Part shown: piece after piece, positions 8,726 to 16,527 of the stretch
Layout of the letters: each line of letters starts with the position of its first letter
How positions within the stretch are numbered: the stretch's first letter is position 1
NCBI GenBank assembly: GCA_903901915.1
Contig: CAIUSV010000017.1
Span: forward strand, 62,001-126,000
Origin: an uncultured Rhodospirillaceae bacterium
Lineage (GTDB): Bacteria > Pseudomonadota > Alphaproteobacteria > Rhodospirillales > Magnetospirillaceae
Length of the DNA: 64,000 nucleotides
Reading direction: 5' to 3'
Notes under the pieces: generated by a model
The model's input: only the letters and a program-made list of their open reading frames with translations
What the model was told of the DNA's origin: nothing
Database searches by the model: none
Position numbers and translations under genes: made by a program

Positions 8726-9181
8726 TTACATGTCGGCGTCCAGGAGAGGGAACGCTCGGTCATCTACATTCTGGCTGGTCAAGAGGCCGCGATATTGCGA
8801 GTCCATTGTCTGGATGTGATTGGCGAGCCACCTCGTGACTAGTCGACTTAGCGAAGTCAGTTCTGCTCTTTTGTGGGATGCCTTGTAATTCGCGATGGCG
8901 CGTTTGACGCGCTTCTCGAATTTGTCGTGGGCGTATATGTGCTCTGCCAGCAATGGGTATTCGGATTTTATCATCGCCGTTTGCTCGCGCAGAAAATGTC
9001 CGTCAATGTATTCTTCAAGAATATTTAGGGCGGTTTCGATCAGGCTCTCGTGTTCCTCGCCAGGCAGGCGCCGCAAATCTTCCAGCAGCGCCGACAGGCG
9101 GAAAAATGCCTGATGGTCCTCATCAAGGCAGCTTTCGCCGACGGACAGGTCTTTCGTCCATGTGGGAAGCGGCTTGGTCAT
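8726..9181 (-). CDS. Bacteriohaemerythrin, single domain
   Basis: The 151-residue protein is one complete haemerythrin domain with all seven expected ligands: H23 (DEDHQAFF), H62 and E66 (DGHFLREQ), H81 and H85 (EHIYAHDKF), and H122 and D127 (NHIQTMDSQY). Bacterial haemerythrins reversibly bind oxygen at a di-iron site. They serve as oxygen carriers for oxidases, as oxygen or NO sensors, or as iron/redox sinks. It is the first gene of a four-gene minus-strand operon. Upstream lies a 515-base AT-rich region shared with a divergent MarR-type regulator, the most likely place for its promoter. Confidence 0.9.
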   Translation of the reverse strand: MTKPLPTWTKDLSVGESCLDEDHQAFFRLSALLEDLRRLPGEEHESLIETALNILEEYIDGHFLREQTAMIKSEYPLLAEHIYAHDKFEKRVKRAIANYKASHKRAELTSLSRLVTRWLANHIQTMDSQYRGLLTSQNVDDRAFPLLDADM

Positions 9182-9696
9182 GAGCGTCCGGCCCCTGAGA
9201 TGGCGGTGTTATGACGGCCGCGGAGTCCTTGGCGGTGACGACGTCGGCCTCCGAGCCCCGTCCCTCCCGTGACACGATTACGTCCGGGTTAACGTAATAT
9301 GCATTATGCACCGAATTACCGGTGGTTGCGCGCTCACTTCGGTCTAGTGATTGCTATCCATTGGGTATGTCCGCTAGTCGTTTATCGCGGGAATGATCGG
9401 ACGATAAATGCGATATATGCAAGCAAATACATATATATGGCAATCATGGGGCGCGGATGGCTAATTTTTCCTGCATCTAAAGCGCATAACGATATCGATA
9501 CATATATCCCTCTTCGTGTATAAATTTATAGATGCAATACGCATATTACTAAAATGGGCGTATATGCCGTATAATCACGATATAGCGCCATGCTATATAT
9601 GTGCATAATCAAAGTAGCTATCGAGATCTTAATCGTTCTAGCTATTGCGCGTTTCTGCGTTGTGCGGCACTATCACCTCCCCTGAGGGAGGGGCGG
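9182..9696. other. 515-base AT-rich intergenic region between haemerythrin operon and MarR gene
   Basis: This is the longest clearly non-coding stretch in the window and is strikingly AT-rich from about 9290 to 9650. It is dense with short alternating-purine/pyrimidine words such as ATATGC, GCATAT, CATATATA and GATATA (for example near 9298, 9411, 9535, 9560 and 9593), several in inverted orientation. It should contain the divergent promoters of the haemerythrin operon (leftward) and the MarR gene (rightward). A TATAAT is present at 9570-9575, but no good -35 element stands at the right distance. The short open frame at 9299-9523 has no ribosome site and no recognisable protein character. Confidence 0.6.
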
Positions 9697-10215
9697 ATGT
9701 CCTGTAGTCGCGGTAGTCCACTCGCGACCGCCACTGCGACGATTCTCGAGCATTTGGCGCGGGTGTTTCAAAACATGTGTTTCACCGAGGATTTGCCGCC
9801 CGTGCAATGGTCGGCATTGCGCTTTTTGGCGCGCGCCGAGAGTGCCGCCCGTTCGGTATCGGGAATTTCCGCCTACTCCGGGGTAAGCCATAGTTCGGCT
9901 TCGCGCACGGTCTCCGCCCTGCATGGCAAGGGGTTGATCGAGGTGCACGTCTGCGACGAGGACGGCCGCCGCAAGCGGATCGATCTGACCCCGAAGGGCT
10001 GGGGCCTTCTTGGGTCTGATCCGCTTAATCATCTTATCGACAGTGTCGGCGACCTGGCGCCCGCCGATTTGATCACGCTTCGCCGCGTGGCGGAGGAGTT
10101 GGTGTCCCGACTGTCGGCGGTGCCCCAACCGGCCCTTTCCCCGGTGCTTCCGGGCGGCGGCGGCGGGGACTGGGGACCGGACGGTTTGGCGGGTTGCGGG
10201 AAGCCTCACCCGTGA
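9697..10215 (+). CDS. MarR-family transcriptional regulator
   Basis: The 172-residue product has a MarR-type winged helix: helices around LARVFQNMCF and VQWSALRFLARA, recognition-helix region SGVSHSSASRTVSALHGKGL, and wing DEDGRRKRIDLTPKG. A low-complexity Pro/Gly-rich C-terminal tail follows. MarR proteins bind as dimers to palindromic operators and usually respond to small ligands or oxidation. The ATG at 9697 is preferred over a longer frame because GAGGGAGGGG lies just upstream and the domain starts soon after. It is transcribed away from the haemerythrin operon and could control that operon through the AT-rich region between them, or itself. The target is not shown by the sequence. Confidence 0.78.
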   Translation: MSCSRGSPLATATATILEHLARVFQNMCFTEDLPPVQWSALRFLARAESAARSVSGISAYSGVSHSSASRTVSALHGKGLIEVHVCDEDGRRKRIDLTPKGWGLLGSDPLNHLIDSVGDLAPADLITLRRVAEELVSRLSAVPQPALSPVLPGGGGGDWGPDGLAGCGKPHP

Positions 10216-10252
10216 TGCCGAGGGCGCCCGCAATCGAGCGCCGCGTCAACCC

Positions 10253-10744
10253 CTAACGCCTTTGGTAGGACCACCACAGGCGGATCTTGTCGGGGGGAGG
10301 GGAGCGGGTCAGGCTCTTCCAGAGGGCCGCAAGGCTGGTTCCCTCGGGGAACCGGCATTTCAGGGTGTCCTTGTGCCCTACCCACACGCTGGTTTCACCG
10401 ATGCAGTATTGCTCGGCCGTTGGCGTCTCGGACGCCATGGAATCGGCGCAGCCTCGGGGTTCGGTGAGGACCCGGACATCATCCTTTCCGGTCTCCAGAT
10501 CCTTCAATGCGATATCCAGCCTCGGGAACCCGGCGCAACCAAAGCAGATGCTCCAGCGCTCCATCTCCAGCACCCGGCCGCCTTCCGGCCCGGTCAGCCC
10601 CAGCCGGTTCACTCCGTTCGGGCCGACCACCAGCAGCGGTCCGGCCTCGCCGGCACAGATCAGATCCGCGCCCTGGGCGAAAGCCGTATGTTGGGCCATG
10701 ACCACACAACATCCCAGCACGATCAAGGCAATCCGGGACGACAT
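10253..10744 (-). CDS. Small exported protein of unknown function
   Basis: The 163-residue product has an N-terminal signal peptide (MSSRIALIVLGCCVVMAQ, cleavage near AFAQG) and a secreted body with six cysteines spread over it, suggesting disulfide bonds. No family was recognised. The frame can begin with a GTG at 10762 that overlaps the stop of the preceding gene as GTGA. The ATG at 10744 is preferred because it directly starts the signal peptide and is preceded by GAGAAAGG. The near-overlap with the large VIT/VWA gene implies a two-gene operon and a shared periplasmic or surface role. Confidence 0.6.
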   Translation of the reverse strand: MSSRIALIVLGCCVVMAQHTAFAQGADLICAGEAGPLLVVGPNGVNRLGLTGPEGGRVLEMERWSICFGCAGFPRLDIALKDLETGKDDVRVLTEPRGCADSMASETPTAEQYCIGETSVWVGHKDTLKCRFPEGTSLAALWKSLTRSPPPDKIRLWWSYQRR

Positions 10745-10758
10745 GCCTTTCTCGGGGA

Positions 10759-13599
10759 TCACGGTGAAATCCCTTTGTCCGACACCTCGAAGGTGCCGAC
10801 CTCGATGGTTTCCCCCCGGCCGGACAGGCGCAGGACGATGTCCTGATCCTTCTGGTTCTCGGTGCCGAACTTGGTCGAAAGCCGCAGCATCAGGGTGGTG
10901 TAGGGCGAAAGGACCTGCTGGCGGTGGCCGTAGAAATTGGCCAGAACCTTGTACTGGCCCGGCTTGGCGTGCCGGAGCAGGAACTCCTCGGGCCCGAGGC
11001 CGGCGATGAAGTCACGCGACATGTGCCCACCCTGATAGGTAAGGCGGTTGCCGTAATAGGCCTTCTCGTCGTTGGGATCGACCACCCACAGATCCATGTC
11101 GGAATTGTCGGCGTCCCAGGTCAGGACCACCCGCAGGTCCACCGGCAGATTGCGGATCAGCCTGGGGTCGATGCGCGACAGATCCACGGTCTTGTGACGG
11201 GCTGCGAGGGCGTTCAGTTCTTCCAGGGAAATCAGGTCGATGTCGGCGAAACGGCTGTCCCACTGCTGCGAGGCGGTCCGCCAAAGGAGGTCGATGGCCT
11301 GCTGGATATTGCCGGCGGCCGCATTGGCCAGCGCGAGATCGCGCCAGGACTGGGGTTCCTCCGGTCCCAGGTCGCGGACGCGTTCGAGCAGGGGCAAGGC
11401 GGCGGTGATTTGGCCCGCCTGCTGTAGCCGGTAAGCCAGGATGCGCAACAGGGACCGGTTGTGCCAACCGACCTCGGCGATGTTCGACAGGATGCGCACG
11501 GCCAGGTCGGTCTGCCCCGCCTCGAAGAAGATATCGGCGGCATCGATGAAGAAGGCGGTGCTGGCGGCATAGGCTTTGCGTTGTTCGAGATAGGCCGAAT
11601 AGCGCTGTTCCGGGCCGGCTTCCTTCAGCGGGCGCATGTAGGGGGCGTTGGGCTCCCATTTGCGGAGATGAATCTGCGCATCGGTGGTGCTGGCGGCGCT
11701 GTCCGGGGCGGAGGCCGTGGCGCGGGGGGCGCTGGAGGTGGCGACGGGTGGCGGCATGGCGCTCGCGGTTCTGGCGCCGCTTTCTCTTAATTCCGGTTCG
11801 GGCTTGGGCTTTGCGTCCTTGGGAAAGTCGTGTTTCCACCACTCGGTCAGGTCGTTGAAGCGCTGGACCAGGGATTCGATCTGCGCCTTGTCGACCTCCA
11901 CCGTCTTGGTGCGCGGCCTCCTGGCCAGGAACTCAAGGCGGAGCGATCCTTCCGGTGGCAGCACATCGAAGCGGAGGTAATCCTCGATCCGCTCCAGTGC
12001 CAGCAGCGAAGTCTCGCCGGACAGGATGCCGAAGCGTTCGCCCAGGCGCAGAACCTCGGTTCGGTTCTGCGGACCTTCGCCTTCCAGGGCGGCGACCTTG
12101 AGTTCGGCCCAGCGCTTGGCGGCGAACGGGGAATTGTCGCCCGAACGAAGCGTGATGCGTCGGCGGCTGGTCTTGCCGGCGCCGTCGATCAGGTCCAGCG
12201 TCAGCGTGGCCGCTTCCGCCCGCGTCAGGTGGCCCGCCAGCAGAACCCGTCCGGATTCCGGATAGACCGAGCCGGACACCAACTGATCGGCGCCTTCGGC
12301 GATCAGCCCGGCGATGCGGGGGCCGATCGAGGTCAGTTCCGTCAGGGCCTGCTGGGGCGAAAGCCGGGTGAGGTCGAGATACTTGCCCTTGGCTCCCTCG
12401 GCCAGGGAGCGCAGTCGGTTGGCGTCGCCGCCAACGGCCGAGTTGATGGCGAACAGCGGCACGGGAGAAGGCTCGATCGCCGCCTTGCCCCAATTGGCCA
12501 GTCCGTCGGACATCAACAATGCCACGGCATCGTTGCCGCCGAAGTTCTTGGGCACGGCCCAGGCGGCCTGATTGCTGCCCCCGTCATAGGCGACGGTCTC
12601 GAGTGCTTTGCGCAGTTGCGACCAGTCGCCATTGGCGATGGCGAATTGCCGGGGTGGTTCGGCCTGATCGCGGGCGACGACCAGCGTGACCTCGGTATTG
12701 CCCAGTACTCCAAAGTAGCCGTCCAGCAGGGCGAATTCGGCGGCATGGTCGCGCCCCGCGCCTGATCCGGACGCATCCCAGATCAGCGCGACATGGTCGG
12801 GTTTGGGCCGCACCGCCACCGCCCCGGAAACCGGAAGGTCGGCGTAAAAGTAGGACTCGCCCTCGGAATGCCCCAGCAGGATCGAATCGCCGCCCGGCGC
12901 CGTCCAGTCGATGCGCACGTCGTTCAGCGGCTGGTCCAGCGGCATGGTGGCGATGAAATGGGTGCTGCCCGAGGCATCGGGATAGCTTCTGAGGCCCTTG
13001 AAGCGCAAGGCTCCGGACGATACGCCGATCGCCTCGCCCTCGACGACGAGACTGGTGCCCTTGGCGCCTTTGATGCCGGTGAACGCCGCCGCCGGGTTAA
13101 GGTGATTCTGCCCCTTGGCATCGGGAAGCAACGCCTCGACCGTTTCGATGAAAACCGCGCGGTCCTTGTTGGGAAGCAGGGGATAGACCCGTAGTGAATA
13201 GATGTTTCCTTCCGCCCGTTCCAACAGGCCGGGATCGGCGGCGGTCCGCTCGATCGCTTCAAACACCTTTGTCGCCTTGGCCTTGGGCACCGGCACCGCC
13301 GTCATGCCGCCTCGACCCGGCTCGGTGGCCCCCAATGTGAAGCCGGTGACCGTCTGGCCTTCGCGCAGGGGAAAGCTGAGGCTGCCTTCCAGGATCCGGT
13401 TGTTGGGATTTCTAAGGCAGATCTCGGTGACCGAGGTCATCAAGCGCGCATAGATCTGCGTCGTGACGGTGATGCCGCAGATCTGGATGGGCTGGCCGTC
13501 GGTGGACGAGCGGATGATCGTGTTGGAGATTTGTCCGAGGGCCGTATGGGAAAACGATAACGCCGTGATCAGGAATGTTACGGGAAGCCATCGACGCAT
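10759..13599 (-). CDS. Exported VIT/VWA/TPR/DUF2135 protein
   Basis: The 946-residue product has a signal peptide (MRRWLPVTFLITALSFSHTALG). A VIT domain (about 25-160) has the usual order of beta strands and a GxLxFPL segment. A VWA domain follows (about 270-410) with metal-site motifs DASGSG and LLMSDG. A long linker rich in Ala/Pro/Ser (around 620-650) leads to helical TPR-like repeats (about 680-790) and a C-terminal DUF2135 domain (about 820-900; LTWDADNSDMDLWV). VIT/VWA proteins are thought to act in adhesion or as chaperone-like surface complexes, but this architecture has no established role. The ATG at 13599 has GGGAG six to eight bases upstream and is preferred to the GTG just before it. 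It forms an operon with the small exported protein downstream. Confidence 0.78.
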   Translation of the reverse strand: MRRWLPVTFLITALSFSHTALGQISNTIIRSSTDGQPIQICGITVTTQIYARLMTSVTEICLRNPNNRILEGSLSFPLREGQTVTGFTLGATEPGRGGMTAVPVPKAKATKVFEAIERTAADPGLLERAEGNIYSLRVYPLLPNKDRAVFIETVEALLPDAKGQNHLNPAAAFTGIKGAKGTSLVVEGEAIGVSSGALRFKGLRSYPDASGSTHFIATMPLDQPLNDVRIDWTAPGGDSILLGHSEGESYFYADLPVSGAVAVRPKPDHVALIWDASGSGAGRDHAAEFALLDGYFGVLGNTEVTLVVARDQAEPPRQFAIANGDWSQLRKALETVAYDGGSNQAAWAVPKNFGGNDAVALLMSDGLANWGKAAIEPSPVPLFAINSAVGGDANRLRSLAEGAKGKYLDLTRLSPQQALTELTSIGPRIAGLIAEGADQLVSGSVYPESGRVLLAGHLTRAEAATLTLDLIDGAGKTSRRRITLRSGDNSPFAAKRWAELKVAALEGEGPQNRTEVLRLGERFGILSGETSLLALERIEDYLRFDVLPPEGSLRLEFLARRPRTKTVEVDKAQIESLVQRFNDLTEWWKHDFPKDAKPKPEPELRESGARTASAMPPPVATSSAPRATASAPDSAASTTDAQIHLRKWEPNAPYMRPLKEAGPEQRYSAYLEQRKAYAASTAFFIDAADIFFEAGQTDLAVRILSNIAEVGWHNRSLLRILAYRLQQAGQITAALPLLERVRDLGPEEPQSWRDLALANAAAGNIQQAIDLLWRTASQQWDSRFADIDLISLEELNALAARHKTVDLSRIDPRLIRNLPVDLRVVLTWDADNSDMDLWVVDPNDEKAYYGNRLTYQGGHMSRDFIAGLGPEEFLLRHAKPGQYKVLANFYGHRQQVLSPYTTLMLRLSTKFGTENQKDQDIVLRLSGRGETIEVGTFEVSDKGISP

Positions 13600-13757
13600 C
13601 ACGATCTCCCTACTCTTGGACTAACGACGTGCAAAGAGATGTGCTCCTCGCTGACCGTCCCCGGGACCGGTAACTCCATATCGGATTCAGTGAAGCACGG
13701 CTGAAGGCGTCTGGCTAGGTTCTCTACCCATAAACGTCTATGCCCAAGGGGCGGTAT

Positions 13758-14246
13758 TCAATGCAAGTGCGACAGGCGCCACCGCCATTCCTGGAGGGAA
13801 AGCGTCGATCTGTCGGCGGGAAAAGCCGGGGTCAGCTTGAATTCCGGGATTTGTTCGCGGCTGCGCCAAGTCGGAACCTGTAGCACCGGAAACCGCAGTA
13901 CCCTGGCGGAATGGGGAACAAGGATGGCGCCGGAAATCACCACATGACCGTCAACCGTCAGGGCGAAACAGCGGTCCCATAGGTCCCTTTCCTGGTCCTC
14001 GACCTCCGCCGTCCCCCGGAGCCGGACCTGTCCGCCCTGCCAGCTCACCACGGCTTCGGAGGTCAGCGGACGGGCGTCGGCCGAGCCGGCCTGCACCGCG
14101 TTGGCGGCACGCTCGGGGCAGTCCGACAGATTTCCGGCGGGGGCGGGCTTGACAATCCACAACCGTGTTTCCGCAGCCTGGGCCGCAAACGGCGGCAATA
14201 GCGCCAGGAGCGTCACGACGACGAGGGTACGCCAGAAAGTCCGCAT
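13758..14246 (-). CDS. Exported protein of unknown function
   Basis: The 162-residue product has a signal peptide (MRTFWRTLVVVTLLALLPPFAAQA, cleavage before AE) and a beta-rich mature part with two cysteines. No family was recognised. The open frame extends far upstream to 14567, but that extension is not protein-like. The ATG at 14246 starts exactly at the signal peptide, with a purine-rich stretch before it, so it is the likely start. It lies upstream of the VIT/VWA operon on the same strand with a 155-base gap, and could belong to the same envelope function. Confidence 0.6.
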   Translation of the reverse strand: MRTFWRTLVVVTLLALLPPFAAQAAETRLWIVKPAPAGNLSDCPERAANAVQAGSADARPLTSEAVVSWQGGQVRLRGTAEVEDQERDLWDRCFALTVDGHVVISGAILVPHSARVLRFPVLQVPTWRSREQIPEFKLTPAFPADRSTLSLQEWRWRLSHLH

Positions 14247-14696
14247 GCTATCTTGCCCCCGCACCGCCGTTGATAGCGATGACGGTACCTCAGGTGGATT
14301 GGCCGCGACCACTGTTCCGGCGCCGGACGAGATGTGTGTGGCTGGGGTCAGGAGGCTGTCTCGGACGGTCGGAGTGTCGCTGGCGACCGGCCCCGAGCGT
14401 TGCCGACCATGCGTATTGGAAGGCTCTTCCGATCTCAATAGTATTTGGATACCGCCGCGTCTGCTGGTCCCAAATCTGTTGCCGCCCTGTGATGTGTATA
14501 AATTTCTGAAGAATGTCATTTTCCCCGCGGCTTGACAAAATTTCCCCAACCCTTTTTGATGTAGCATCGTTGTCGGCGCCTCTGTTTTGCGGAGTTTTAA
14601 GAGATCGTCGGATGGATCGATGCGCGTAATGCATGTTTTTGGGTTGTTCCCAGGATGTTTTGCATATTTTTTCTGCTGAACCTGTAGGAGATGCTC
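14247..14696. other. 450-base intergenic region
   Basis: This lies between the leftward exported protein and the rightward small membrane protein, and should hold both promoters. A promoter-like element is at 14532-14560. The 13 bases at 14423-14435 are identical to the common Illumina adapter end, as described under findings. No protein-like frame or stable RNA structure was seen in the remainder. Confidence 0.55.
14532..14560 (+). promoter_or_regulatory. Sigma-70-like promoter for the small membrane protein gene
   Basis: TTGACA at 14532-14537 matches the -35 consensus exactly. After a 17-base spacer, TTTGAT at 14555-14560 matches four of six bases of the -10 box. It would give an RNA with a leader of about 130 bases before the ATG at 14697. 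Prediction from sequence only. Confidence 0.42.
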
Positions 14697-14999
14697 ATGG
14701 ATAACGTTTCTGGATCAGAAAAAGGCTCGGGAGTATCAAGTTCAATCGCCGCTCAGGTCGCCTTGTCTAACAAAAAGCCTCTTGGGATGGCGCTTCTACT
14801 TACTTTTCTTTTTGGCCCGCTGGGCATGATGTATTCGACGATTGTTGGCGGAATTATTATGCTTATAATATCTGTGCCTTTGGCGATTGTTACGCTCGGG
14901 ATAGGGCTGCTCGTTTTGTGGCCAATTCTTCTCGGGTGGACTTGGTTCGCTATAAAGAGCCATAATGATAAAATTGATCGTATGGTTCTTTCGGCATAG
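14697..14999 (+). CDS. Small multi-span membrane protein
   Basis: The 100-residue product has a short polar N-terminus, then two or three hydrophobic segments (about 28-45, 46-65 and 66-88: LGMALLLTFLFG, GGIIMLIISVPLAIV, GIGLLVLWPILLG). The C-terminus is short and charged. It resembles small uncharacterised inner-membrane proteins, and no specific function was recognised. The ATG at 14697 is chosen because AGGAG ends six bases before it. The ATG at 14691 directly abuts that ribosome site and is unlikely. A promoter-like sequence upstream and an intrinsic terminator downstream suggest a single-gene transcript. Confidence 0.7.
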   Translation: MDNVSGSEKGSGVSSSIAAQVALSNKKPLGMALLLTFLFGPLGMMYSTIVGGIIMLIISVPLAIVTLGIGLLVLWPILLGWTWFAIKSHNDKIDRMVLSA

Positions 15000-15042
15000 A
15001 CAGGTGTCAATGCTGGGTGGTTGACTTCATCCGCCGCCAATG

Positions 15043-15078
15043 AGACCCGTACATCACCTGATGTGCGGGTCTTTCCTT
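15043..15078 (+). terminator. Rho-independent terminator
   Basis: An inverted repeat with 14-base arms (15043-15056 and 15059-15072, one G.U-type mismatch, two-base loop) is GC-rich at its base and runs into CTTTCCTT. It sits about 45 bases after the stop of the small membrane protein gene and should end that transcript. Confidence 0.7.
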
Positions 15079-15148
15079 GGGTGGAGGGCGATTTTACTTA
15101 GCGCCACTAACTCGCCATGGAGCTGGACGGTCAGCCCCCCCGATCGTG

Positions 15149-15502
15149 CTAGGATTTTTTCACGAATTCAGATTTCAGATTCATCGCGCCGATACCATCG
15201 ATTTTACAGGCGATGTTGTGGCCATCGGTCCCGTCCACCAGGCGGATATTCTTGACTTTGGTCCCGCCTTTGACGACCAGCGACGACCCCTTGACTTTCA
15301 GGTCTTTAACGACGGTCACGGTGTCCCCGTCGCCGAGCAAGTTGCCGTTTGCATCCCGGACGACATCTGCTCCCTCGGCCGCGGAATCGGTCGCGGCGGC
15401 ATGCTGCGCCCATTCGTGGGCACATTCCGGGCAAACCCAAAGGCTGCCGTCCTGATACACATGTTCACAGCCGCACTTCGGGCATTTCAAGTCTTTGTCC
15501 AT
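15149..15502 (-). CDS. phnA: PhnA/YjdM-family zinc-ribbon protein
   Basis: The 117-residue protein has an N-terminal zinc ribbon ([10 protein letters not shown] and CPECAHEW, two Cys-x2-Cys pairs) and a C-terminal SH3-like PhnA domain with [13 protein letters not shown] and [10 protein letters not shown]. The length and both domains match the PhnA/YjdM family. Despite the name, most members are not phosphonate hydrolases and their role is uncertain. The ATG at 15502 has CGAGGT about six bases upstream. It appears to be a single-gene unit between the terminator on its left and the chemosensory operon on its right. Confidence 0.9.
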   Translation of the reverse strand: MDKDLKCPKCGCEHVYQDGSLWVCPECAHEWAQHAAATDSAAEGADVVRDANGNLLGDGDTVTVVKDLKVKGSSLVVKGGTKVKNIRLVDGTDGHNIACKIDGIGAMNLKSEFVKKS

Positions 15503-15629
15503 TATCGACCTCGTTGTTTGGTCGGGGGAGACTAATGCACCAATGTGCCGTTAGGAAACGTAAACCGATGGTGGGGGGGATTCGCCGACGGGTTGCGACG
15601 GGGCGGCGCGGGCGGACTGACTTGCCAAG

Positions 15630-16004
15630 TCATAACTTGGTCGGATCGATTACCAGGATCACGCCATCGTCCTCCAAGGCAAGGGCGGCCACGCCTCTAA
15701 GGCCAATGCGGGCCCGCACCAGGTCGGGTAGGGGATGGATGGCATCCACGGGCAGGTCTCGCATGGTGACCTCGCCCGGCACCCTGATATTGGTGTCGGC
15801 GCCATGGATCCTCAGGGTCAGGATGCGGCTGGGTGTCTTCCCGTCGGGGGCCAAGCCCAACAGATCCTCGACACTGCCGGCCGCCTCGCCCTCCAGCGCC
15901 ATCGCGGCCACCGCCCCGGCGGGAATGGCCAGCCGCACCCCCGCGATACAAAATCGCACCACCGGGATGGAGGCGACATCAATCATCCCCGGTTCTTCCG
16001 CCAT
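15630..16004 (-). CDS. CheW-like coupling protein (short)
   Basis: The 124-residue product looks like one CheW-type beta-barrel domain: VVRFCIAGVRLAIPAGAV at the start, and GVAALALEDDGVILVIDPTKL at the end, as in CheW chains. CheW domains bridge chemoreceptors and CheA. Two CheW proteins encoded together are typical of Wsp-type systems (WspB and WspD). The ATG at 16004 has GGGGTGG five bases upstream. A GTG at 16013 is also possible. The gene overlaps the end of the preceding cheW by about 26 bases and is the last gene of the chemosensory operon. Confidence 0.65.
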   Translation of the reverse strand: MAEEPGMIDVASIPVVRFCIAGVRLAIPAGAVAAMALEGEAAGSVEDLLGLAPDGKTPSRILTLRIHGADTNIRVPGEVTMRDLPVDAIHPLPDLVRARIGLRGVAALALEDDGVILVIDPTKL

Positions 16005-16527
16005 CAAGTCCACCCCGGTAATCGGTGAAGATGCGCTCCAGATCCAGCACCGTCACCAGTTGTCCGGCGAAATGGACGATGCCCAATACCAGCAGCTTGC
16101 GGCTTTCGGCGATGGTATGGGGCGGGGGCTGGAGACGGCTTTGCACCACGTCCGTCACCTCTTCCACCGCATCGACGCGCAGACCGCTCCGCATATCGGC
16201 GGTCTGGCACAACAGAATGCGTGAGTTCTGGTGGTCCGGCCCCGGCGGGTAGCCCAGAACGGCCCGCAGATTCACCACCGATTCGATATCGCCGCGGACA
16301 TTGATCACCCCTTCCAGGGATTGCGGGCAACCGGGCAAGTAGAAGACCGGGCTGTCGGGCAGAACCTCCTTCACCTTCTCGCCCAAAAAGGCAAACCAGT
16401 CGCGGCCCAGGGTGAACACCACCAGCTTGATCAACGGCTCGTCCACGTTGATGATGGCCCTGGCTTCGCCCCGGTGGGCTTCCAGGATTTGGTCCAGTGT
16501 GGGATCGGCGCCAGCGCCAGCGGTCAT
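15979..16527 (-). CDS. cheW: CheW chemotaxis coupling protein
   Basis: The 182-residue protein has a CheW domain from about residue 35, with LIKLVVFTLGRDWFAFLG, the receptor/CheA contact region SLEGVINVRGDIESVVNLR, and SGLRVDAVEEVTDV. A 30-residue N-terminal extension precedes it. CheW links the receptor tips to the CheA P5 domain. The ATG overlaps the stop of the upstream GGDEF gene as ATGA, so the two are translationally coupled. This is the fuller of the two CheW-type proteins of the operon. Confidence 0.9.
   Translation of the reverse strand: MTAGAGADPTLDQILEAHRGEARAIINVDEPLIKLVVFTLGRDWFAFLGEKVKEVLPDSPVFYLPGCPQSLEGVINVRGDIESVVNLRAVLGYPPGPDHQNSRILLCQTADMRSGLRVDAVEEVTDVVQSRLQPPPHTIAESRKLLVLGIVHFAGQLVTVLDLERIFTDYRGGLDGGRTGDD

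Noticed and set aside
9299-9523. 74-codon open frame in the AT-rich intergenic region
   Set aside because: It has no ribosome site, an odd composition and no recognisable protein features. The stretch behaves like regulatory DNA.
14247-14567. N-terminal extension of the exported protein at 13758-14246
   Set aside because: The added residues precede a complete signal peptide and have no domain character. The region also contains the adapter-like 13-mer.
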